This document shows positions 1-8,567 of a stretch of DNA of 16,745 bases, one piece after another. The translations under genes and the position numbers were made by a program. The notes below the pieces were generated by a model. It was not told the origin of the DNA. It did no database searches and saw only the letters and a program-made list of their open reading frames with translations. The stretch's first letter is position 1. Every line of letters starts with the position of its first letter. The stretch spans positions 1-16,745 of the forward strand of contig JACCSI010000272.1 of assembly GCA_013813075.1 (NCBI GenBank), in the 5' to 3' direction. This DNA comes from Acidobacteriota bacterium (GTDB taxonomy: Bacteria > Acidobacteriota > Vicinamibacteria > Vicinamibacterales > UBA2999).

Positions 1-446
1 CCACGCGAAGGGCTCATCGGCCGTCGAGGGGTACGTCGATCAGGTGTGGGGTCGGCAGCCCGTTCCGCAGGCTGCGCGTCGGTGGCTCGGGGCGATCGCG
101 CGTTGGGCGCGGGGCGTTGCGCTGCGACGGGGTCGTCTTCATCCTCGACATCGCGCGGCAGGCCTTCGAGCTGGTCGAGAAACAGCAGCGAGTGCATCGA
201 GGGGATTTCAAATTTGCGTCCGCAGGTCTTGCAGACGACTTCATCGTCGACCCGAATCAAATGATCGCGCAGCTTCGCAAACTTGGCGCGGTCTCGCTCA
301 TCCGCGCCCGACGGGATCCGGTCTTTCTTAGTTCGGCGTACCCAGCGCACCGTGTACTCGTTCGCGCGACGACACTTCGTGCACGTCAAATGCTCGGGGC
401 GGTTTTCGTTTCTGTCGGAGAAGAAGGAACGTTCGTCGAGAGCCAC
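1..446 (-). CDS. Small zinc-ribbon-like protein of unknown function, 3' end outside the window
   Basis: An open frame of 148 codons starts at GTG 446 and reaches the left edge without a stop, so the gene is partial. The protein has two CxxC knuckles, C22-T-K-C25 and C72-K-T-C75, about 46 residues apart, which is the layout of a four-cysteine zinc ribbon. The stretch between them is rich in Lys, Arg, Asp and Glu (charged, probably nucleic-acid or protein contacting; inference). After about residue 100 it becomes acidic and then rich in Pro, Arg and Ala, and looks disordered. The frame shows normal codon use, and its cysteines are spaced in a way that the plus-strand frames here do not explain. 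A TATGAT box ends six bases before the GTG and there is no Shine-Dalgarno, so it may be leaderless. It is divergent from lon. I do not recognise the family. Confidence 0.6.
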   Translation of the reverse strand, partial: MALDERSFFSDRNENRPEHLTCTKCRRANEYTVRWVRRTKKDRIPSGADERDRAKFAKLRDHLIRVDDEVVCKTCGRKFEIPSMHSLLFLDQLEGLPRDVEDEDDPVAAQRPAPNARSPRATDAQPAERAADPTPDRRTPRRPMSPSR

Positions 447-452
447 GGCGCG

Positions 453-458
453 ATCATA
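453..458 (-). promoter_or_regulatory. Candidate -10 box of the zinc-ribbon gene
   Basis: TATGAT on the minus strand, separated from the GTG start at 446 by six bases (447-452). This puts the expected transcription start at or next to the start codon. No convincing -35 is visible at 16-18 bp. Confidence 0.4.
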
Positions 459-575
459 CCCTGCCCGGTGAGGCCACGCGCAGCGTCACAACTCAGCAGT
501 GGGTGTTAAGCGCGACAGGACGCGTGTGCGGCGTCGTCTCACACCGTTTGGCGAGAGTGACGGCCGGACCCGTCG

Positions 576-581
576 TATGAT
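576..581 (+). promoter_or_regulatory. Candidate -10 box of lon
   Basis: TATGAT, one mismatch from TATAAT, ends 13 bases before the preferred lon start at 595, giving a predicted leader of only about six bases. If this is the -10, the in-frame GTG at 499 and the ATG at 577 cannot be the main starts. No good -35 and no CIRCE-type heat-shock operator are visible in 447-594. Confidence 0.35.
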
Positions 582-594
582 CACAGGGCCGCCC

Positions 595-2961
<2,367 letters not shown>

Positions 2962-2979
2962 CGCGCGACCTGGGCCCGT

Positions 2980-4089
2980 TTGACCACCCTGGTCTTTTAC
3001 GTTTCCGGCCACGGCTTTGGCCATGCGTCGCGTGACATCGAGGTCATCAACGCGCTCCTCACACGACGGCCGGACCTGCGTATCATCGTGCGCACCACCG
3101 CCGCATCCTGGCTGTTCACGCTCACCATCCGTGGCTCGGTTGAGTATCACCGCACCGACACCGACACGGGCATTGTGCAGATCGACAGCCTCCATCTCGA
3201 TACCGGGGCCACCGTCCTCAGGGCACAGGAGTTCATGCGTTCATTCGACGATCGCGTGGTGGCAGAGGCCGCGTTCCTCCATCACCAGGGGGCGTCGCTG
3301 GTCATTGCCGATCTGCCGCCGCTCGGCATTGCCGCCGCCAGTCGCGCCGGCGTCCCGGCCGTCGCGCTCGGTAATTTCACGTGGGACTGGATCTACTCCG
3401 CGTATCCGGGCACTGACGACCTCGTGCAATCGATTGGCGAGATCTACGCGCACGTCAATCTCGCCCTGCGCCTGCCGATGTCCGGCGGCTTCGCGACATG
3501 CTCGAACATCATCGACCTCCCGTTCGTGGCCCGGCGTTCGTCGCGCGATCCGCGGGAGACACGTCGGGCGCTCGCCCTGCCGGAACGCGAACGGCTGGCC
3601 CTGGTGTCGTTTGGCGGCTACGGCCTCGAAGGACTCGACCTTGAAGCCCTGAGTCGGCTCGAGGGTTACGTCGCCCTGGTCAGCGGCAGCGTGCCACTTG
3701 CCGACCTGCCCGACGGTCTGCGCGGCGGGCGGCGCGGAAGCCTGCTCCCGATCGATGAACGCGAGATGTACGGCTCGGGGCTCCGCTACGAAGATCTCGT
3801 GCGAGCGGTCGATGTGGTCGTCACCAAACCGGGCTACGGCATCATCGCCGAGTGTCTGGCCAATGACACGGCGCTGCTCTACACATCTCGCGGACACTTC
3901 ATCGAGTACGACGTCCTGGTCGCGGCGATGCCGCAACTGCTGCGCGCCGGCTACGTCGGTCACGCCGACCTGTTTGCCGGACGCTGGCAACCTCACCTCG
4001 ACGCGCTGCTCGCTCAACCCGAGCCGCATGCACGTGCCAGCGTCAACGGTGCCGACATCGCTGCCGAGTTGTTACTGGATCTGCTCTGA
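2980..4089 (+). CDS. GT-B fold glycosyltransferase-like protein
   Basis: This 369-residue protein resembles nucleotide-sugar glycosyltransferases of the MurG/UDPGT superfamily and the N-terminal part of L-arabinokinase-like proteins. The N-terminus is a beta strand followed by the glycine-rich loop SGHGFGHASR (residues 9-18), typical of the first Rossmann half. The C-terminal half has DVVVTKPGYGIIAECLAND (K283-P-G-Y-G287), the usual donor-nucleotide segment, followed by a G-H-F-x-E-Y-D stretch. There is no signal peptide or membrane span, so it is probably cytosolic or peripheral. The start is TTG 2980: it is the only usual initiator between the in-frame lon stop (2959-2961) and the conserved loop. 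Donor and acceptor cannot be read from the sequence. It lies 18 bases behind lon, with no clear ribosome site, so translational coupling is likely. The fold is fairly sure and the substrate unknown. Confidence 0.8.
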   Translation: MTTLVFYVSGHGFGHASRDIEVINALLTRRPDLRIIVRTTAASWLFTLTIRGSVEYHRTDTDTGIVQIDSLHLDTGATVLRAQEFMRSFDDRVVAEAAFLHHQGASLVIADLPPLGIAAASRAGVPAVALGNFTWDWIYSAYPGTDDLVQSIGEIYAHVNLALRLPMSGGFATCSNIIDLPFVARRSSRDPRETRRALALPERERLALVSFGGYGLEGLDLEALSRLEGYVALVSGSVPLADLPDGLRGGRRGSLLPIDEREMYGSGLRYEDLVRAVDVVVTKPGYGIIAECLANDTALLYTSRGHFIEYDVLVAAMPQLLRAGYVGHADLFAGRWQPHLDALLAQPEPHARASVNGADIAAELLLDLL

Positions 4090-4147
4090 GGCTGCCCCCT
4101 TGTCGTTGCCGGGCCGACGTGGGAGCGCAAGGGACTGAATCTGGGTG

Positions 4148-4153
4148 TAGTGT
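4148..4153 (+). promoter_or_regulatory. Candidate -10 box of the thioesterase gene
   Basis: TAGTGT ends eight bases before ATG 4162. The spacing suggests transcription starting at or next to the start codon. It overlaps an alternative in-frame GTG at 4150, which makes that start less likely. No -35 match is visible. Confidence 0.35.
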
Positions 4154-4161
4154 CTAGCGCG

Positions 4162-4629
4162 ATGATTCCGGTCAATCCGTTTCCGTCAGCTCCATCCAAG
4201 CGTTCCTATGTCTCTGGTGAGGCGGCGGCCGACCGGATGCGGGTGGCCTATTTCAGGGCTCCGGACAGCGATCACCTGCACGCCGCCGTCTGGTTCGGGC
4301 CGGGCACGGAGGGACCACCCGACTCGGTGCACGGAGGGGCGATCGCCGCCGTCCTCGACGAAGCCATGGGCGGCGTGTGTTGGATGAACGGTCACCCGGT
4401 GGTGGGCGCGCGCATCACCATCAATTACCTGCACCTGACGCCTCTCGGGTTCGAGGGGCGCGTCGAATCGTGGATTGAGCACATCGACGGGCGCAAGATT
4501 TCCATCAAATCGAAGCTCACCGGCAACGGTGGGAGGGTGCATGCGGAAGGAGACGGGCTGTTCATTCAGCTGCAACCCGAGCAGCAAGCACGATTCGATG
4601 AGGCGCGGGCGCGTCGTCGCGACGGGTGA
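4162..4629 (+). CDS. Hotdog-fold thioesterase (PaaI/THEM4-like)
   Basis: Single-domain hotdog-fold protein of 155 residues, the usual size for PaaI-type acyl-CoA thioesterases, which hydrolyse acyl-CoA in the cytosol. The hallmark is PDSVHGGAIAAVLDEAMGG: the HGG turn (H57) starts the long central helix, and D66/E67 on it are the usual acidic catalytic residues. The five-strand sheet follows (ARITINYLHLTPLGFEGRVES and after). A longer form from GTG 4150 adds MSSA only. I prefer ATG 4162 because a TAGTGT -10-like box sits eight bases upstream. The gap of 72 bases after the glycosyltransferase contains nothing else recognisable. The acyl substrate is unknown. The gene faces the pmtA-like gene tail to tail across a strong hairpin. 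Confidence 0.85.
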   Translation: MIPVNPFPSAPSKRSYVSGEAAADRMRVAYFRAPDSDHLHAAVWFGPGTEGPPDSVHGGAIAAVLDEAMGGVCWMNGHPVVGARITINYLHLTPLGFEGRVESWIEHIDGRKISIKSKLTGNGGRVHAEGDGLFIQLQPEQQARFDEARARRRDG

Positions 4630-4667
4630 TGGCCTCCGAGCCACGGAGACGAAGGGCAGAAAAGAGA

Positions 4668-4704
4668 CACGGCGCAGAGATTCTTGAGACTTCTCTGCGC
4701 CGTG
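4668..4704. terminator. Bidirectional terminator-like hairpin with a perfect 13-bp stem
   Basis: CACGGCGCAGAGA (4668-4680) and its exact reverse complement (4692-4704) flank an 11-base loop. The hairpin lies almost midway between two convergent stops: 38 bases after the thioesterase and 40 bases after the methyltransferase. On the minus strand the stem is followed by the T-rich TCTCTTTTCT, so it should work best as an intrinsic terminator for the methyltransferase. On the plus strand no T run follows. The flanks (CCACGGAGAC, AAGAGACACGG) resemble the CACGGAGA/CACAGAGA type of intergenic repeat found in GC-rich bacteria (from memory), so it may belong to a dispersed repeat family. Confidence 0.7.
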
Positions 4705-4744
4705 ATTCGTGCCCGGTGAGGCTCCGCGGTGCGGTGGTCTGGTC

Positions 4745-5437
4745 TTAGTCCTTGACGCAGGTCACCAGCGTCCACATTTTCGGAATATTCACCTTCTCGA
4801 TCGAGATCGGCGTGAGACTGGCTTGCGTGAGGAAGGCGTTGAGATCGAGATCCGACTTGAAACCGATGTGCACCGTCAGCGGCGAGATCGCGGTCTCAAT
4901 GCGGGACATGATCGGGTTCGCGCTCTTGAAGTGATTCAGAATCACAATGCGACCACCGCGACGGCAGACGCGGCGCATCTCTTGCGCCACCTTGACCGGG
5001 TCCGGAACGACGCTAATCAAATAGGGCGCATAGACGATATCGAACGACTCGTCCGGAAACGTCATCTGGGCGGCGTCCATTTCGGCGACGCGGCAGTTCC
5101 GCAGACCCTTGTTCGTGATGCGGTCGCGGGCTTTATCGAGCATCGGGGTGGAGAGATCGACCCCGGTGACGGCACTGCTCGATGGATACATGGAAAGATT
5201 GATGCCGGTGCCGACGCCCACCTCCAGCACCGATTCGCCCGGTTGAATCTTCATTTTGCGAATCGCTTCGATTCGGCCCGGATGAAGCGTCGGTCCAAAG
5301 ACCCAGTCGTAAACAAAGGCAAGATTCTCATACACGCCGGCAACGAAGTCGTTCTCGACGACCGTGACCGACAGCGCTCGGGTCGCCGCGTCACCGCTGA
5401 CACTGTCGCGCTCGCGCTGGTGATCGAATAACGCCAT
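4745..5437 (-). CDS. PmtA-like SAM-dependent phospholipid N-methyltransferase
   Basis: A 230-residue class I methyltransferase that best resembles PmtA, which methylates phosphatidylethanolamine three times to phosphatidylcholine at the membrane face. It has VYENLAFVYDWVFG (35-48) before the SAM fold, motif I LEVGVGTGINL (71-81), the acidic GVDLS (92-96), MDAAQMTFPDESFD (120-133), a conserved ISVVPDP (141-147) and RRGGRIVILNHF (159-170). The N-terminal 30 residues are charged and could be a membrane-binding segment. The start is ATG 5437, with GGAGGG about eight bases upstream. A longer GTG start at 5524 lies inside the predicted -10 box and is rejected. It follows the homocysteine methyltransferase/MTHFR gene by 101 bases but has its own promoter. 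Other SAM methyltransferases of the UbiE type are possible; the substrate is inferred. Confidence 0.75.
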   Translation of the reverse strand: MALFDHQRERDSVSGDAATRALSVTVVENDFVAGVYENLAFVYDWVFGPTLHPGRIEAIRKMKIQPGESVLEVGVGTGINLSMYPSSSAVTGVDLSTPMLDKARDRITNKGLRNCRVAEMDAAQMTFPDESFDIVYAPYLISVVPDPVKVAQEMRRVCRRGGRIVILNHFKSANPIMSRIETAISPLTVHIGFKSDLDLNAFLTQASLTPISIEKVNIPKMWTLVTCVKD

Positions 5438-5522
5438 TCCTAAACCCTCCGCTCGGCGGCCGTGCCGAACGCTGCAATCACATGACTCCCCGAGCAAAAC
5501 GCAAGAATCGGGCCGGACCCGC

Positions 5523-5528
5523 ACTATA
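5523..5528 (-). promoter_or_regulatory. Extended -10 promoter of the PmtA-like gene
   Basis: On the minus strand TGATATAGT is an extended -10 (TG, one base, TATAGT), one of the best sigma-70-type boxes in the window. Transcription would start near 5516 and leave a leader of about 80 bases with a good GGAGGG ribosome site, unlike the leaderless-looking starts elsewhere. The -35 region lies inside the end of the upstream gene and matches poorly. Confidence 0.55.
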
Positions 5529-5538
5529 TCAGATGTGT

Positions 5539-7392
5539 CTAAATGAACCGATCAAGGGTCCGCAGCGCCAGACTCAGGCGCCCGGACGGCGCCGACACGT
5601 GCAGCCCCTGGACCATTGAGCGCAACGCGCTACCAAGCTCCTGCGCGATCTCGATGCCCTCCTGACTTGCGGCGCCGTCGTCCTTGGTTCGTTGCATCCT
5701 GTGCAGCAGCGGTTCGGGCACGGTCGCGCCAGGAACCTCGTTGGCCATGAACTCGGCGTTCAACACGCTTTCGAACGGCCACAGACCAGCCACGATGGGA
5801 ATCCTGAAGCGCGCGATGCGGTCCATGAACCGCTCCATGGCCCCCACGTCGAAGACGGGACGCGTCACGGCAAACTCGGCGCCGGCGTCGACTTTGAATT
5901 CGAAGCGCCGCAATTCCGCGTCCAGATCGTCGGCCGCCGGGTTGACCATCACCCCGACATGAAACGCGGTCGGCTCGCCAATCGGCTGGCCGCCCACGTC
6001 CAGACCATGGTTGAGCCGGGTAAGGACGTTGGTCAGCCCGACCGAATCGACGTCGAACACGGCGGTCGCATCCGGGATGTCGCCCAGCGTGCGCACGTCG
6101 CCAGTGATGCCAAGCAGGTTGCGGAGCCCCATCGCGTGGGCGCCGAGCAAGTCCGACTGGATCCCGAGCAGGTTCTTGTCGCGACACGAATACTGCAGCA
6201 GTGTTTCGACGTGCGCTTGCTGTTGTACGAGGACGGCGAGGGATAACGCGCTCATGCGCGCGCCGGTGCGCAGACTGTCGAGGACCGTCACCACGTCGAC
6301 GCGGCGTCCGGCGAGCAGCTTGGCCTCGTTGAGCGCCTCCGCACACGCGAGCCCACGCGGCGCCACCAGCTCGACGCCAAAGACGAAGTCCCCATTCGCC
6401 AGTTTGGCAGCGAGCGGTGATTTTTTCTCACGCGGGACCGGCGTCAGCGCGTGCGGCGCCGCGGCCACCGAAATGGCCCGCGTGTCCGACTGGCCGGCGG
6501 CCCGCCCTGCTGCCGGCGCGGCCCGACGCACCGCGGCACTGATCTGCCGGATGTGTTCGGGTGTCGTGCCGCAACATCCGCCAACGAGCCGCACTCCCTG
6601 CGCGATGAAGCGGCGCGCATACGAGGCCATGTATTCGGGCGAGCAGAGGTAAATGTTGCGACCTTCGATGTCGCGCGGTTTTCCGGCGTTGGGCAGGGCG
6701 GAGAGCCGCGCCTCGGTGACGGCGGCGAGACGTTCGATTGATTCCAGCATGGGCGCAGGCCCGACGCTGCAATTGACGCCGACGACCGCCGCGCCGCGCG
6801 CCAGCAGCAGCGGCGCGAATTGCTCGGGCGGGGTGCCATCGAGGCTGTTGCCGTCTTCTTCCGTGGTCATCTGCGCCACGATCGGCAGATCGCACAAGCG
6901 GCGCACAGCGGCAATGGCCGCGCCGATTTCGTTGAGGTCGCGAAAGGTCTCGAGCATGAACAGGTCAACACCGCCCGCAACGAGCGCAGTCGCCTGTTCG
7001 GTGAAGTACTGCTCCGCCTCGTCGACGCCCGTTTTGCCCCACGGCTCGATGCGGATGCCCAGCGGGCCGATCGCGCCGGCGACGTAGGCCTTGTCCCCAA
7101 CGACCTTGCGGGCAATGCGCGCACCTTCCAGGTTGATCGCGCCGACCTTGTCGCTCAAGCCAAACGCGCGCAGCTTGATGCGGTTAGCGCCGAACGTGTT
7201 GGTCTCGATGATGTCGGCGCCGGCGCGGACGTACTCCGCGTGAACGCTGCCGACGAGGTCCGGATCAGAGAGATTCAGCGATTCGAAGCAGCGGTTGATG
7301 AATACGCCCTTCGCATACAGCTGCGTCCCCATCGCGCCATCGCAGACCAGCACGCGTTCGTCAATCGCGTCGAGAAACGGCTTGAGTGTCAC
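5539..7392 (-). CDS. Bifunctional homocysteine S-methyltransferase / methylenetetrahydrofolate reductase (YitJ type)
   Basis: This 617-residue fusion is close to the length of B. subtilis YitJ. Residues 1 to about 295 form a homocysteine S-methyltransferase barrel: it begins LVCDGAMGTQLY, and the zinc and homocysteine ligands are C208 (GVNCSVGP) and C273-C274 (GGCCGTTP). After a Pro/Ala-rich linker, residues from about 334 (FVFGVELVAPRG) form the MTHFR barrel, which reduces methylene-THF to methyl-THF. Together they would make methyl-THF and pass its methyl to homocysteine to give methionine. No cobalamin domain is present. The start is GTG 7392 with GGAGAGG about seven bases upstream; ATG 7413 is an alternative that would overlap the upstream gene. 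Only one base separates it from the phosphoesterase stop, so they are co-transcribed. The cytosolic product feeds the SAM cycle that the next gene consumes. Confidence 0.9.
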   Translation of the reverse strand: MTLKPFLDAIDERVLVCDGAMGTQLYAKGVFINRCFESLNLSDPDLVGSVHAEYVRAGADIIETNTFGANRIKLRAFGLSDKVGAINLEGARIARKVVGDKAYVAGAIGPLGIRIEPWGKTGVDEAEQYFTEQATALVAGGVDLFMLETFRDLNEIGAAIAAVRRLCDLPIVAQMTTEEDGNSLDGTPPEQFAPLLLARGAAVVGVNCSVGPAPMLESIERLAAVTEARLSALPNAGKPRDIEGRNIYLCSPEYMASYARRFIAQGVRLVGGCCGTTPEHIRQISAAVRRAAPAAGRAAGQSDTRAISVAAAPHALTPVPREKKSPLAAKLANGDFVFGVELVAPRGLACAEALNEAKLLAGRRVDVVTVLDSLRTGARMSALSLAVLVQQQAHVETLLQYSCRDKNLLGIQSDLLGAHAMGLRNLLGITGDVRTLGDIPDATAVFDVDSVGLTNVLTRLNHGLDVGGQPIGEPTAFHVGVMVNPAADDLDAELRRFEFKVDAGAEFAVTRPVFDVGAMERFMDRIARFRIPIVAGLWPFESVLNAEFMANEVPGATVPEPLLHRMQRTKDDGAASQEGIEIAQELGSALRSMVQGLHVSAPSGRLSLALRTLDRFI

Positions 7393-7393
7393 G

Positions 7394-8089
7394 TCACGCC
7401 TCTCCGGTCGCATGAGCTTCCCACGCGAACGTGTCGGACTCGACGAGAAGATAGCCGCGATTGACGCGATCGACACACACCGTCGCAATTCCCGCGCGCG
7501 TGAACGCCGCGTGCACGTGATGGTGACCAAAGCAGTGCAGGCGTGGCTGCAGGGCGTCGGCCAGTTCCGCAATCGGTACCTTGCCGACGTCGCGCCGCCA
7601 CCGCTTGGACGGGGTTGCAGACGAGGGAAGTTCGGTCCAAAAGGGTTTGGGGGCTTCGTGCGTCAGCAACACGTCCACCCGGCCCAGCGCCTGACCCGCC
7701 TCCACCTCTTCGCGCACGAAATGCCGACGCTTATCATCTTTGGGGTTGCGCGGGAGTTGCGAGACGGGGGTGTCGAACCACGTCGGCGCGAAGGTGCCAC
7801 CGACGCCCGCCACCGTGACGCCCCCCACGCGAATCATCGTGCCGTTTGGAATGTAATGCAGATTGGCCACGCTATCCGTCCCGCCGCGAAACGCGTCGAT
7901 CCGGTCGAACGACTCGTTGTTGCCCTTGATCCAATAGAGCGGCGCCACGGGCGTTGGATACGCGCCGGTCGTACTCGCGACGTCCCCCACGCACAGCCAG
8001 AACGGGATCTCAGGATGCCGCCGCAGGATTCGCTCGAGCGCGATGAAGTTACCGTGGATGTCGCCGACGATGCCAAAGGGTGGTGACAA
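7394..8089 (-). CDS. Calcineurin-like metallophosphoesterase
   Basis: The 231-residue protein has the full set of dinuclear-metal motifs of the calcineurin-like superfamily, in order: GDIHG (9-13), GDV (35-37), GNNE (56-59), a THEAP histidine motif (H144) and GHHHVH (188-193). It has no signal peptide or membrane segment, so it acts in the cytosol. Substrates in this superfamily range from phosphoproteins to nucleotides and nucleic acids; nothing here decides between them. The start is TTG 8089, directly before the first strand (PFGIVGDIHG), with GAGG 12-15 bases upstream at the end of the ferredoxin gene. The gap to the ferredoxin stop is 11 bases, and to the downstream methionine synthase gene one base, so it sits inside a three-gene operon. 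Why a phosphoesterase is there is unknown. Confidence 0.85.
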   Translation of the reverse strand: MSPPFGIVGDIHGNFIALERILRRHPEIPFWLCVGDVASTTGAYPTPVAPLYWIKGNNESFDRIDAFRGGTDSVANLHYIPNGTMIRVGGVTVAGVGGTFAPTWFDTPVSQLPRNPKDDKRRHFVREEVEAGQALGRVDVLLTHEAPKPFWTELPSSATPSKRWRRDVGKVPIAELADALQPRLHCFGHHHVHAAFTRAGIATVCVDRVNRGYLLVESDTFAWEAHATGEA

Positions 8090-8100
8090 GCGACTATTCG

Positions 8101-8526
8101 CTACCTCGAAGAGGGGGGCGGGACAAGCAGCTCCGTCTTATCCCACACGAAGTCTTCTTTGCTGTACACGGCAAGCTCGTAGTCCTTACCCATGAAGATC
8201 GCCGACACCGGGCACGCTTCTTCGCAATAGCCGCAGAAGATGCAGCGCGTCTTGTGAATCTGATACACCGACGCGTAGCGAGGTCCAGCCATCACCGATC
8301 CGTCATTCTCGGACGCCTCGAGGTAGATCGCATCCGCGGGGCACGCCACCGCGCACAAACCGCACGCCACGCACTTCTCCAGGCCGTTTTCGTCCCGCAT
8401 CAGCACCTGTTTCCCGCGGTATTTCGGAAACATCGGCACTTTCTGGTCCGGATAGTTGACGGTGATGGGATTGCGAAACAGGTGCCGGAATGTGAGTGCA
8501 AAGCCTTCAATGAGCGGACGGATCAT
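8101..8526 (-). CDS. nuoI: NuoI-like 2[4Fe-4S] ferredoxin subunit
   Basis: A 141-residue protein with two classic cluster motifs, C52-x2-C55-x2-C58-x3-C62-P and C95-x2-C98-x2-C101-x3-C105-P, each supplying the fourth ligand of the other cluster. The N-terminal FALTFRHLFRNPITVNYPDQK segment and MFPKYRGKQVLMRDENG are typical of NuoI, the complex I peripheral-arm subunit that carries electrons through clusters N6a and N6b. The tail ending VPPPSSR is short. No other nuo gene is in the window, so it is either a detached complex I gene or a stand-alone paralogue. The start is ATG 8526, preceded by TACAAT seven bases upstream and no Shine-Dalgarno. It heads the minus-strand operon and is divergent from the sensor kinase across 41 bases. 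Confidence 0.88.
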   Translation of the reverse strand: MIRPLIEGFALTFRHLFRNPITVNYPDQKVPMFPKYRGKQVLMRDENGLEKCVACGLCAVACPADAIYLEASENDGSVMAGPRYASVYQIHKTRCIFCGYCEEACPVSAIFMGKDYELAVYSKEDFVWDKTELLVPPPSSR

Positions 8527-8533
8527 GGAGTAA

Positions 8534-8539
8534 ATTGTA
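8534..8539 (-). promoter_or_regulatory. Candidate -10 box of the nuoI-like operon
   Basis: TACAAT on the minus strand, one mismatch from consensus, ends seven bases before ATG 8526. This is leaderless spacing. It lies back to back with the kinase -10 at 8555-8560, so polymerase occupancy at the two promoters should interfere. Confidence 0.5.
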
Positions 8540-8554
8540 CATCGCTTTCGGCGA

Positions 8555-8560
8555 TACCTT
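8555..8560 (+). promoter_or_regulatory. Candidate -10 box of the sensor kinase operon
   Basis: TACCTT ends seven bases before ATG 8568. It supports that ATG over the in-frame TTG at 8535, which would fall inside the opposite promoter. No -35 consensus is visible at the right distance. Confidence 0.35.
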
Positions 8561-8567
8561 GCCCCTG

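Noticed and set aside
499..594. Upstream GTG 499 and ATG 577 starts for lon
   Set aside because: Catalytic Ser and Lys numbering fits the 595 start, the extra residues are a basic tail unlike Lon, and a TATGAT box covers 576-581.
447..594. Heat-shock operator (CIRCE or similar) before lon, including GTGTG...CACAC around 521-546
   Set aside because: No TTAGCACTC-N9-GAGTGCTAA pattern; the only dyad has 5-bp arms and does not align with the -10 in a convincing way.
7393..7393. SAM or cobalamin riboswitch before the methionine synthase/MTHFR gene
   Set aside because: Only one base separates it from the upstream coding region, so there is no room for a leader element.
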